Assembly (NCBI RefSeq): GCF_002934265.1
Contig: NZ_PTIX01000013.1
Location: 124,001-188,000 of the forward strand
DNA length: 64,000 nucleotides
Source of the DNA: Actinokineospora auranticolor
GTDB taxonomy: Bacteria; Actinomycetota; Actinomycetes; Mycobacteriales; Pseudonocardiaceae
Direction of reading: 5' to 3'
Shown: piece by piece, positions 49,788-57,751 of the stretch
How the letters are laid out: every line of letters starts with the position of its first letter
Numbering within the stretch: the stretch's first letter is position 1
Translations under genes and position numbers: made by a program
Notes under the pieces: model-generated
Database searches by the model: none
Seen by the model: only the letters and a program-made list of their open reading frames with translations
What the model was told of the DNA's origin: nothing

Positions 49788-50316
49788 GTGATCAACCCAC
49801 CCCATCACGGCGATGGACGAGGTCGACGCGGGTGGCGGCCGACCGCGGTGTCCGCCGCCACCGGCGCGTTCCTCATCGGCGCGACCGCCTGTTCCGGCGC
49901 GGCACCCCCGACCGGCGCGGGCGCCGCCTCGGCCGAGGAGGCGGTCGCCGCGTACGTCTCGGCCCTCAACACCGACGACGCCCACGCGCTCGCGGACCTG
50001 GCGTGGCAGCAGAACCCGGAACTGGCCACCGCCGTCGACTCGCTGCTCGCCACTCGCGGCGGTCGCGACCTGCGGGTGACGAGCCAGGACATCCAATCCC
50101 CGGTCCCCACCAATCCCCGGTCCCCACCAGTCCACGGCCCACCTCACCGGCACCATCCGCACCGCGGACGATCCGAACGCGCCGACCACCACATACACCA
50201 CCAGGCTCTTCCTCAACCGCCACGACGACCGCTGGTACGTCAACCTCGTTCCCCCGGCACCGGTCAGCTCCCCGCCGCCCCTGCCGACAGCGGGAACCCA
50301 ACGCCCCACGCCATGA
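49788..50316 (+). pseudogene. Frameshifted lipoprotein-like gene
   Basis: GTG at 49788 with GGGAGAAG upstream, 14 bp after the amidase remnant. N-terminal secretion signal with a lipobox-like LIGATACSG, then SAEEAVAAYVSALNTDDAHALADLAW, a start typical of small NTF2-like/DUF lipoproteins. After a 17-bp tandem duplication (50095-50128) the rest of the protein (TAHLTGTIRTADDPNAPTTT, RLFLNRHDDRWYVNLVPP, stop at 50316) is in another frame. Copy-number change of the 17-bp unit alters the frame, and by count three copies would restore it. Confidence 0.6.
50095..50128. repeat. Perfect 17-bp tandem duplication
   Basis: AATCCCCGGTCCCCACC occurs twice in direct tandem, within the lipoprotein-like reading frame. 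Confidence 0.9.
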
Positions 50317-50596
50317 GCGACACCCGGCCGCGACGGGCTCGGCGCCTCAGGATTCCACCGTCGAGTTCACTGGCGGACCAACCCGAATCCCGACTCACCA
50401 CGGCGCACCACCGCGACGACGAGGCAGCCAGGCCGGCCGGATCGCGGAGCACGCCGTGGCGTGGCCGCGCGATGAGCAACCCCCGGTCGACACCTTCGCC
50501 ATCAACTGCCTCGCGTGGTTGAACGACCATACCGGCGTCGCCGAGCCGAACCCGCGAACACCAACCCCACGACCACTCACACCCGGGACACCTGAC

Positions 50597-51253
50597 ATGC
50601 GGACAGACGACTGGCTCGCCAACACCCGCGAGTCCTACGACACCGTCGTGGCGAGCTACGCCGACCAGATGCGGGGCGCCATCGCCAAGGACCGCTACCT
50701 CAGCGCCGCGCTGTCGTTGTTCGCCGAGAGCGTCGACGGCGGCCCGGTCGCGGACGTCGGCTGCGGCTCCGGGCACGTCACCGCTCACCTCGCCGCCCTC
50801 GGCGTCACCGCGTTCGGCGTCGACCTGTCACCCGAGATGGTCGCCCAGGCCCGCCGCGAATACCCGGACCTGCGGTTCGAGGTCGGGTCGATGACGGACC
50901 TGGACCTCCCCGACGCCTCGGTGTCCGGTGTCCTGGCCTGGTGGACGCTGATCCACATCCCCGACGCCGAGATCCCCGGAGTCCTCGCGCACTTCCACCG
51001 CGTGCTGCGCCCCGGCGGTCGCCTGCAGGTCGGCTTCCACACCGGCGACGAGTCGCACCTGAAGACCCAGGGCTATGGCGGCCACCCGATGAACGTGCAC
51101 GTCCACCGCAGGCCACCGGAGCGGGTGGCGGCCTGGCTCCGGGAAGCCGGGTTCGAGATCGAGGCGCACCTGCTGATCGCCCCGGACTCGTCGGCACCGC
51201 AGGCGCTCCTGTTCGCCCGACGACACCCCGAAACACCGGAGGCACGCGACTAG
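50597..51253 (+). CDS. SAM-dependent methyltransferase
   Basis: 218 residues, class I methyltransferase fold. Motif [17 protein letters not shown], motif II region [18 protein letters not shown], motif III-like [16 protein letters not shown] and post-motif [14 protein letters not shown]. The N-terminus [18 protein letters not shown] is typical of methyltransferase_11/25 proteins. Substrate unknown. The ATG follows 280 bp of sequence (50317-50596) in which only a short unexplained protein-like stretch (DTFAINCLAWLNDHTGV) stands out. A fragment that once belonged to another gene is possible there. Confidence 0.88.
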   Translation: MRTDDWLANTRESYDTVVASYADQMRGAIAKDRYLSAALSLFAESVDGGPVADVGCGSGHVTAHLAALGVTAFGVDLSPEMVAQARREYPDLRFEVGSMTDLDLPDASVSGVLAWWTLIHIPDAEIPGVLAHFHRVLRPGGRLQVGFHTGDESHLKTQGYGGHPMNVHVHRRPPERVAAWLREAGFEIEAHLLIAPDSSAPQALLFARRHPETPEARD

Positions 51254-51410
51254 GTGCTGTCCCGCAAGGTCCGACACACGCCATCCGCGCCCGCGCGGAC
51301 CCTGGCCGCACGTGCGGAAAGCCCAAGGACAACCCGGTACGCGCGGCCTCCCGCACGCCCGGACACCACGCGGACCACGAAACCCGCGCACCGGACTTAC
51401 CAGGCAGCGC

Positions 51411-51794
51411 CTAACCCCGACCGGGCCGCTTGTCCTCGACGTGCACGACCGTCAGCTCGCGCCCGTCCCGATCCCGCTTGCCGCGCCCGGTGAGCCCCGC
51501 CGTGAGGTCGTCCGGCGTGGTGACCTCGTCGGGCGCCACGTAGGTGAGCACGTCGGGGTGGTGACCGGTGACCGCCCACCCCGGGGCCGCGGTCAAGGTG
51601 ATCGTGTTGAAGTCGCCCGACGGCGTGCCGGGGCGCACCGGGCCATACTCCCGGAGAATGTCCACCGCTTGCCCTGCCAGGTCGCCCTCCGAGTCTACCA
51701 GGATCACGCACGTCCCGTGCTCGAACAACACCCAGGACTTGCCTTCCCCCAGGATGATCCGCCGCCAGACACCCACGAGCTCCGCCACCGCCAC
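51411..51794 (-). CDS. Small conserved protein of unknown function
   Basis: 127 residues if started at the GTG at 51794, eight bases after GGAGG; the frame is open to 51863. The sequence is compact and conserved-looking: [66 protein letters not shown]. No signal peptide or catalytic motif. It has the look of a small alpha/beta immunity-like or regulatory protein found across actinomycetes and cyanobacteria; no function is claimed. It lies alone between a methyltransferase and the alkaline phosphatase. Confidence 0.65.
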   Translation of the reverse strand: MAVAELVGVWRRIILGEGKSWVLFEHGTCVILVDSEGDLAGQAVDILREYGPVRPGTPSGDFNTITLTAAPGWAVTGHHPDVLTYVAPDEVTTPDDLTAGLTGRGKRDRDGRELTVVHVEDKRPGRG

Positions 51795-51966
51795 CAGCAC
51801 CCCTCCTCGGTCGACGCCGGGAGTATGCCGCGATTCCGGCCTAGAAACCCGCGATTTCGACAAACCGACCTGGCGTGGACACAGTGGACAGTCCGCCGGG
51901 TGTTGGGTCCCGTTAGCGCGGATTGGCTGCTTACCGGCTTCTGGGTGTTACGCCCGTTTGATGTCC

Positions 51967-51999
51967 GCTCACACGGTGCTCAAGTGTTGTTAACGCACT
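51967..51999 (+). promoter_or_regulatory. Probable PHO box
   Basis: Three consecutive 11-bp units GCTCACACGGT, GCTCAAGTGTT and GTTAACGCACT, each resembling the actinobacterial PhoP unit GTTCACC-N4, 93 bp upstream of the alkaline phosphatase ATG. Phosphate-starvation control would fit the gene. Confidence 0.5.
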
Positions 52000-52091
52000 G
52001 GCAGCCCGCCGCTCACATCCAGGCCGGGCTCCGCACAGGTTCGGGTGGGCTACTGCGCGGCGTGAGGATTCTCGGGCTTGGAGGAAAGAAC

Positions 52092-53489
52092 ATGCCTGTG
52101 GTGTCGAGGCGCCTGGTGGCGCTCGGTGTTTTCGGGGTGGCGGTCGCCTTGACCGCGCCCGCGGTGGCGGCGGCCGGCCCCGGGGACGACCCGTCGGCGC
52201 GGGCGGCGGCCGGTGGGGACCGGACGCAGGACGTGCGGCGGGCGATCGAGGGCGGCAAGGCCCGCAACGTGGTCCTGTTCATCGGTGACGGGATGGGCGA
52301 CTCGGAGATCACCATCGCGCGCAACTACGCGCGCGGCGCCGCCGGGCGGCTGGAGATGGACTCGCTCCCGCTGACCGGGGCGTACACCACCTACGCCGTG
52401 GCCAAGGGCGACCCGTCCAAGCCCGACTACGTGACCGACTCCGCCGCGTCCGGCACCGGCTGGGCGACCGGCAGCAAGACCTACAACGGCGCCATCTCCG
52501 TCGACGCCTACGGCAACCCGCTGCCGACCATCCTGGAACTGGCCAAGCGCAACGGCTACCGCACCGGCGACGTGACCACCGCCGAGGTCCAGGACGCGAC
52601 CCCGGCCGTGCTCGGTTCGCACGTCGTCAGCCGGGACTGCAAGGGCCCCAACGAGACCAGCACCGCGTGCCCGGCCAACGCCAAGGAGAACGGCGGCGCG
52701 GGCTCGATCTCCGAGCAGCTGGTGCAGACCCGCCCGGACGTGCTGCTCGGCGGCGGCGCGACCTTCTTCAACCAGACGGTCAAGGCGGGCCAGTTCCAGG
52801 GCAAGACCGTGCTCGACCAGGCCAAGGCAGCGGGCTACCAGGTGGCCACGGACGCCGCGGGCCTGCGCGCCGCGCGCGGCGACAAGCCGCTGCTGGGCCT
52901 GTTCGCGCCCAACAACATGGACCTGCAGTGGGTCGGCCCGGTCGCGAAGGTGGGCGGCACCGAGCCGTCGACCTGCCAGCCGAACGCGAACCTGCCCGCC
53001 GCCCAGCCGAAGCTGGCCGACATGACCCGCAAGGCGCTCGACGTCCTGGACCGCTCGAGCCGCGACCGGCACGGCGACAAGGGCTTCTTCCTCCAGGTCG
53101 AGGGTGCCAGCATCGACAAGCAGGACCACGCCGCCAACCCGTGCGGTCAGATCGGTGAGACCGTCGGCTTCGACGACGCCGTCGCCGCGGGCCTGGCCTA
53201 CGCCCGCAGCCACCCCGACACCCTCGTCGTCGTGACGGCGGACCACGGCCACACCAGCCAGATCATCCCCAACGGCACGAAGAGCCCCGGCCAGACCGCC
53301 ACCCTGGTCACCCGCGACGGCGTCCCGATGACGATCAACTACGCCACCAACACCCCGGGCCAGTCCCAGGAGCACACCGGCACCCAGGTCCGCATCGCGG
53401 GTTACGGCCCGCAGGCGGCCAACGTCGTCGGCGTCACGGACCAGACCGACCTGTTCCGCACCATGAGCCGCGCCCTCGGCGTCCGCTGA
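52092..53489 (+). CDS. phoA: Secreted alkaline phosphatase (PhoA family)
   Basis: 465 residues, ATG with GGAAAG upstream. Signal peptide at about 1-30 ([25 protein letters not shown]). Catalytic core: metal ligand [10 protein letters not shown], nucleophile Ser in [33 protein letters not shown] (Zn/Mg ligands and the region preceding them) and [10 protein letters not shown] with the third metal site; a final [12 protein letters not shown] His region completes it. It hydrolyses phosphate monoesters outside the cell. The E. coli-type spacing of these motifs supports PhoA rather than PhoD/PhoX. A PHO box-like triple repeat precedes it. Confidence 0.95.
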   Translation: MPVVSRRLVALGVFGVAVALTAPAVAAAGPGDDPSARAAAGGDRTQDVRRAIEGGKARNVVLFIGDGMGDSEITIARNYARGAAGRLEMDSLPLTGAYTTYAVAKGDPSKPDYVTDSAASGTGWATGSKTYNGAISVDAYGNPLPTILELAKRNGYRTGDVTTAEVQDATPAVLGSHVVSRDCKGPNETSTACPANAKENGGAGSISEQLVQTRPDVLLGGGATFFNQTVKAGQFQGKTVLDQAKAAGYQVATDAAGLRAARGDKPLLGLFAPNNMDLQWVGPVAKVGGTEPSTCQPNANLPAAQPKLADMTRKALDVLDRSSRDRHGDKGFFLQVEGASIDKQDHAANPCGQIGETVGFDDAVAAGLAYARSHPDTLVVVTADHGHTSQIIPNGTKSPGQTATLVTRDGVPMTINYATNTPGQSQEHTGTQVRIAGYGPQAANVVGVTDQTDLFRTMSRALGVR

Positions 53490-53561
53490 CCGGCCCGGTC
53501 GAGCCACTACCGGCCGACCGCGCCACTGTTCCGCACAACTGATTCGCCACCGCCCGGCCGG

Positions 53562-53591
53562 AACCCGTCCCGCGATCACGCGGGGCGGGTT
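53562..53591 (+). terminator. Terminator after phoA
   Basis: AACCCGTCCCGCG and CGCGGGGCGGGTT pair (one G-T) around a 4-nt loop ATCA and are followed by TT, 72 bp past the phoA stop. Confidence 0.7.
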
Positions 53592-53978
53592 TCCGATGTC
53601 CACACCGGGTCGAGATCCACTGTACTCCGCTGTGGACCGCAACCGCCGCGGGTTTTACACAGGCCCGCGCTCACCGAGCGGGAAACCCCTGAAAGACAAG
53701 GCTTTCTACTACCGGATCGAGTGAATCGACCGGCTATACCCGCCACTTTCCCTTGTGTGAGGGCTAGTGTGTGCGGCGTTGGTGCGTTGTGCCTGGTGGT
53801 GCGGGGATGCGGACACCGACTCCGGACATGTGGCGCGGCCTGGTCAGGCGAACGCGTTCTCGGTATGGACAAGAACCGGACAGCGCGAGCGCGATGTCAG
53901 GAACGCGCTGGACCGGGGGCGTGGACCGTGAGGTAGGTTCCACGACCGTCCGATACCGGGTGCTCGGAGGGTCACACC
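53592..53978. other. Intergenic region, no gene recognised
   Basis: 387 bp. The stretch 53690-53760 is AT-richer and may contain a promoter for the following gene pair. On the minus strand, around 53770-53850, there is a CCACCA-containing GC-rich section that superficially recalls the 3' part of a tRNA, but no cloverleaf forms. Confidence 0.4.
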
Positions 53979-54782
53979 ATGTCACAGGGTCCGGGATTAC
54001 CCCCAGACAGCGGGAACGACGTCTACCTGTCGAAGACGCTCCGGCACGCGCCGACCGATCTGTTGTTGGACGACGCCGTGGCGAGCGGCCTGGTCCGGTC
54101 GGTGCTGGGCCGGTCCGTGCGGGTGGCGGTCGGGACGTTCCTGCTCTTCGTCCTGCTGTGGGTGGTGAACGGCGGGGTGTTCAGCCGGGGCGACGACGCG
54201 GAGACGTGGTTGATCGTCGGCGCGCCGGTCGCGTTCGGGGCGTTCGTGGCGTACTGGCTGGCCTTCCTCACCGGTGAGAAGCAGGAGGCGATCAGCGAGT
54301 GGTGCACGCTGCTGGCAGGTAAAGCCGGAGCGGCGGACTCGGTGTACAGCCACATCGCGGGTGGGCTGCGGGACCGGCAACTGCCGATCCACAACTACCA
54401 GGTGCGGCGCACCGCCACGGCGTTCGGCGCCACCGGGAACCGGTTGGTGCTGGTCGACGGGCACCACTACGTGTTCGTGTCGGTGTTCGCCTACGGCACC
54501 AGCCTCTACCTGGGGTGGACGATGTGGCGGATCCGGCGCGGCCGCGTCCTGCTCCAGCAGAGCGTCGGGCGCCACTCGGCCGACCGCTTCGACGCCGTGG
54601 GCCGGATCCTGGACCTGGAGCGGCTCAAGGCGATGCGGGAGGCCGTGCACGCGACCTGCCGCGAGGCGCTGGACGCCGCGGTGCGGGACGAGGCCGTGGC
54701 CGAGACGTACGGATTCCCGTCGGGGATGCCGCCCGTCGAGGGGCTGCCGTACGGGCAGGCGCCGAGCCCCAACCGGCCGTGA
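53979..54782 (+). CDS. Membrane protein of unknown function
   Basis: 267 residues. A soluble N-terminus (YLSKTLRHAPTDLLLDDAVASGLV) precedes two close membrane helices (about residues 48-68 and 76-96), then a cytoplasmic region with NYQVRRTATAFGATGNRLVLVDGHHYVFVSVFAYGTSLYLGWTMWRIRRGR containing a third hydrophobic segment, and a helical C-terminus. No family recognised with confidence. Its stop overlaps the next gene by GTGA, so the two are co-translated and probably work together. Confidence 0.7.
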   Translation: MSQGPGLPPDSGNDVYLSKTLRHAPTDLLLDDAVASGLVRSVLGRSVRVAVGTFLLFVLLWVVNGGVFSRGDDAETWLIVGAPVAFGAFVAYWLAFLTGEKQEAISEWCTLLAGKAGAADSVYSHIAGGLRDRQLPIHNYQVRRTATAFGATGNRLVLVDGHHYVFVSVFAYGTSLYLGWTMWRIRRGRVLLQQSVGRHSADRFDAVGRILDLERLKAMREAVHATCREALDAAVRDEAVAETYGFPSGMPPVEGLPYGQAPSPNRP

Positions 54783-56071
54783 CGCGCCCGGGGTGGGCAC
54801 CGGACGGAGCCGCAGCGGCGGGAGCCGGGGTGGGGGCGACACCTTCGGGAGTGGTCACGACCCACGGCGGCGGTCGGTGGTGGGCGTGGGCGGCGAGCCG
54901 GATCGCGCCCGCGGCAGGCAACCGGGGTTCCGGTGCGCCCGTGGCCGCCGACCGGGTTTCTGGCGCGCCGGAAACCCGGCAGGGCGGGGTGGGCGCGGCC
55001 GCGCCGCCGGTCACCGTCCACAACCAACAGTCCGGGCCCGCGAACCACGTCGTGCAGGTCGGGCAGTTGTTCGGCGGGGTGCACATCCACGAGGGCGCGG
55101 CGCCCGTGCCGGACGACTCCGCGTGGCTGCGGTCGTGCTGGGAGGTGGCGGGTGACGCGCCGTTCGAGGTGCGCTACGTCAACCGGCCCGAGCGGCCGGG
55201 GCTCGACTGCTTCCTGATCACCCGGGCGGACAGCGTCGACCAGGACGACGCGCGGCGACGGGTGGCGGACTCGCGCGCCCGGCTCGGGCGGGTGCCGGGG
55301 CACGTCGGCGCCGAGCCGGTGGTCGACGAGGCACACGCGCGGTGGGTGCTGGAACCGTTCCGGCCGCACGGTGCCGGCCTGGTCGAGGTGCGCAAGCGCT
55401 TGACGGCGCGGCGAAGCAGCCGGGACGACGCGCGGGACCCGTGGTTGACGGCGGTGACGCCGTTGGCCCGTTCGCCGCGGTCGTGGGAGCCGTTGTGGGC
55501 GGAACTGGCGCGGCTTCCGTTCGAGGCGGTGCTGTCCGTGGGGCTGCTCGGGTACCGGGTCGGTCCCGGACTGCGGTCCCACCTCGCGGCGCGGGCCGCC
55601 GAGTTCGGCAGGCTCGCGCGGGAGGGGCCGTCGCGCACCGGGGTGTGGCACGCGCCTCGACCGCCGGACGAGTTCGCCGTCGCCGCGCTCCCCCTTGTCT
55701 CGGAAGCGGTGCGCCGCTACACCGACCGCGCGTACCTGGCGCGGGTCACGCTCGCGGCCACGCGGCCGATCCCGCCGCTGCTCGCCGAACTGGTCGCGGA
55801 CACCCTCTCGTCCCGGGACCCGGGCGTCGGGTTCGCCGGGCCCGCGGTGCTGCGACCGGGTGCCGCGGACGCGGCGATCGCCTGGCACAACGCCACTTCG
55901 CTCGGCTTCGCCCCGCTTTCCGCCTACGACCAGGGGAATCCCCCGGAGGCGATCGGCGCGGTGGAGCGGGTGCTCGGCGGGATCGTCGACCTCGACGAGG
56001 CCGCCGCGGTGTGTAGGCTCCCCTACCGGGTCTCCAGTGGTTCTCCACTGTTCGTCGACCATTCCTCCTGA
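54779..56071 (+). CDS. GGVHIH-motif protein, unknown (possible conflict-system component)
   Basis: 430 residues from GTG 54779. The first ~75 residues are low-complexity Gly/Ala/Thr. Then comes HNQQSGPANHVVQVGQLFGG followed by VHIHEGA, resembling the short G-x-VVQ-x-G-x-h-x-GGVH linkers seen in actinobacterial multi-domain conflict and effector-associated proteins. The remaining ~320 residues form a soluble domain rich in Arg/Ala with no P-loop, signal or metal motif seen. It is coupled to the membrane protein upstream. A two-gene membrane-linked signalling or defence cassette is a possibility but not shown. Confidence 0.6.
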   Translation: MTRPGWAPDGAAAAGAGVGATPSGVVTTHGGGRWWAWAASRIAPAAGNRGSGAPVAADRVSGAPETRQGGVGAAAPPVTVHNQQSGPANHVVQVGQLFGGVHIHEGAAPVPDDSAWLRSCWEVAGDAPFEVRYVNRPERPGLDCFLITRADSVDQDDARRRVADSRARLGRVPGHVGAEPVVDEAHARWVLEPFRPHGAGLVEVRKRLTARRSSRDDARDPWLTAVTPLARSPRSWEPLWAELARLPFEAVLSVGLLGYRVGPGLRSHLAARAAEFGRLAREGPSRTGVWHAPRPPDEFAVAALPLVSEAVRRYTDRAYLARVTLAATRPIPPLLAELVADTLSSRDPGVGFAGPAVLRPGAADAAIAWHNATSLGFAPLSAYDQGNPPEAIGAVERVLGGIVDLDEAAAVCRLPYRVSSGSPLFVDHSS

Positions 56072-56084
56072 CACTGCCAAACGC

Positions 56085-56105
56085 CAGATTTGGCATCAGA
56101 CCACG
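56085..56105. other. Short inverted repeat TGCCAA ... TTGGCA
   Basis: Six-bp arms separated by 9 bp, 14 bp after the GGVHIH-motif gene. Weak terminator or operator for the following peptidase gene. Confidence 0.3.
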
Positions 56106-56194
56106 GGCTGATCCCATATCCCCCTTGTGGGCGTTGTGGTGCGCGACCGCGACTGAGAGCGTGCTTGGCGACCTGGACACGAGGAGGGGGTTCT

Positions 56195-57682
56195 GTGCGC
56201 AGGATCGCAAGAGCAGTCGGCGGGTTCACCGCCGCGGTGGCCATCGCCGCCGGGATGGTCCCGGTGGCGTCGGCGGAATCGTTGGGGCAGCGGCGGATCG
56301 AGTGGGGGCCGTGCCCGGAGTCCGCGCACACCGAGTGCGGGAAGCTCAGCGTGCCGGTGGACTGGGCCGAGCCCGGTGGTACGCGAATCGACCTGACCGT
56401 GGCCCGCAGGAAAGCGGGCGACCCGGCACGGCGCATCGGGGTGTTGTTGGTGAACCCCGGCGGGCCAGGCGGGTCCGGGGTGGATGTGGTACTGGCCGCC
56501 GAGCAGGTGATAACCCCGGACCTGTTGGCGCGCTTCGACATCGTGAGCTACGACGCGCGGGGCATCGGGCGCAGCCAGCCGGTGCGGTGTTCGGCGGAGC
56601 TGCTGGGCAGGCAGCCCACGGCGTATCCGGCGAGCCAGACCGAGTTCGACGCGCTGGTCGCGTACAACCGGGAGCTGGCCGCGGATTGCCGGGCGCGCAG
56701 CGGACCGGTCTTCGACCACGCCGATTCCCTGTCGGTGGTGCGCGACATCGACGCGTACCGCCGCGCGCTGGGCGAACGGAAGATCAGCTTCTACGGGCTG
56801 TCGTACGGCACGCTCATCGGCCAGCAGTACGCCGAGGAGTACGGCGAGCACGTGCGGGCGATGATCCTCGACTCGAACATGGACCACAGCCTCGACGCGC
56901 GCGGGCTCGGCGACACCGGCGCCGCGGCGGGCGAGGACTCGTTCGCCGAGTTCGTCGCCTGGTGCGACCGCACACCCGGTTGCGCGTTGCACGGCCGCGA
57001 CGTCGGCGCGGTGTGGGACGGCCTGCTGGCCCGCGCCGACCACGGCGAGGTCGTGGACGGGTCGGGTCGGGTGGTGACGGCGAACGGGCTCGCCCGCGGG
57101 GCGCACAGCCAGCTCGCGTTCCCGAACTGGTCCGAGTTGGCGGAGCAGATCGCGGCCGCCGACGGGGGCGCGCCCATCCAGTTCCCCAACGACCAGGCAC
57201 AGCCGGTGGACGGGACGCTGCCCAACTCGTACCTGGCGATCTTCTGCCAGGACTGGGCTGTCCGGGCCCGGGACCAGCGCGAGGTCGACGAGATCCGGAC
57301 GAGGCTGACGCGGATCGCCCCGCACCTGCGGGGCTCGCCCAACACGCTGAAGGCGGTGCTGAACTGCACGGGCCTGCCGGAGAAGGTGAACAACCCGCAG
57401 CACCGGCTGCGGGTCACCAAGGCACCGGAGATCCTGATGATGGCCGTGCGGCACGACCCGGCGACGGCGTACGCGTGGTCGGCCAACGCCCACCGCCAGA
57501 TCCGCGGCACCTCCGTCCTGCTCACCTACGAGGGCTGGGGGCACGGCGTGTACCACCGCTCCGACTGCGCCCGCCAGGCGATGGACCGCTACCTCCTCGA
57601 GCTGCGCGCTCCCCGCGACGGCGCCCGCTGCCCGGCGGTCGAACCCGCGCCGCCCGCACCGGGGCTGGTCGGGGCGCGCTAG
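56195..57682 (+). CDS. Secreted alpha/beta-hydrolase peptidase (TAP-like)
   Basis: 495 residues from GTG 56195, preceded by GAGGAGG. Signal peptide about 1-27 (FTAAVAIAAGMVPVASA). Mature enzyme begins RRIEWGPCPE, has the oxyanion motif VNPGGPGGSG, YDARGIGRSQP, nucleophile Ser in FYGLSYGTLIGQQYA, and the C-terminal TAP-like domain with the His in GWGHGVYHRSDC. Several Cys suggest disulfides. This is the family of Streptomyces tripeptidyl aminopeptidases and SlpD/SlpE mycelial proteases, which release short peptides outside the cell. Confidence 0.92.
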   Translation: MRRIARAVGGFTAAVAIAAGMVPVASAESLGQRRIEWGPCPESAHTECGKLSVPVDWAEPGGTRIDLTVARRKAGDPARRIGVLLVNPGGPGGSGVDVVLAAEQVITPDLLARFDIVSYDARGIGRSQPVRCSAELLGRQPTAYPASQTEFDALVAYNRELAADCRARSGPVFDHADSLSVVRDIDAYRRALGERKISFYGLSYGTLIGQQYAEEYGEHVRAMILDSNMDHSLDARGLGDTGAAAGEDSFAEFVAWCDRTPGCALHGRDVGAVWDGLLARADHGEVVDGSGRVVTANGLARGAHSQLAFPNWSELAEQIAAADGGAPIQFPNDQAQPVDGTLPNSYLAIFCQDWAVRARDQREVDEIRTRLTRIAPHLRGSPNTLKAVLNCTGLPEKVNNPQHRLRVTKAPEILMMAVRHDPATAYAWSANAHRQIRGTSVLLTYEGWGHGVYHRSDCARQAMDRYLLELRAPRDGARCPAVEPAPPAPGLVGAR

Positions 57683-57700
57683 GCGGCTCCGCTTGACGCA

Positions 57701-57737
57701 GGAGGAGCCCGTACGGCTTGGCCGTACGGGCTCCTCC
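57701..57737. terminator. 17-bp hairpin between convergent genes
   Basis: GGAGGAGCCCGTACGGC pairs perfectly with GCCGTACGGGCTCCTCC across a 3-nt loop, between the peptidase stop and the carboxylase stop. Bidirectional terminator. Confidence 0.8.
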
Positions 57738-57751
57738 CCCGTTCGGTTCCG

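Noticed and set aside
53770-53850. tRNA-like 3' section with CCACCA on the minus strand
   Set aside because: No TTCRA loop, no acceptor-stem partner and no anticodon arm could be drawn.
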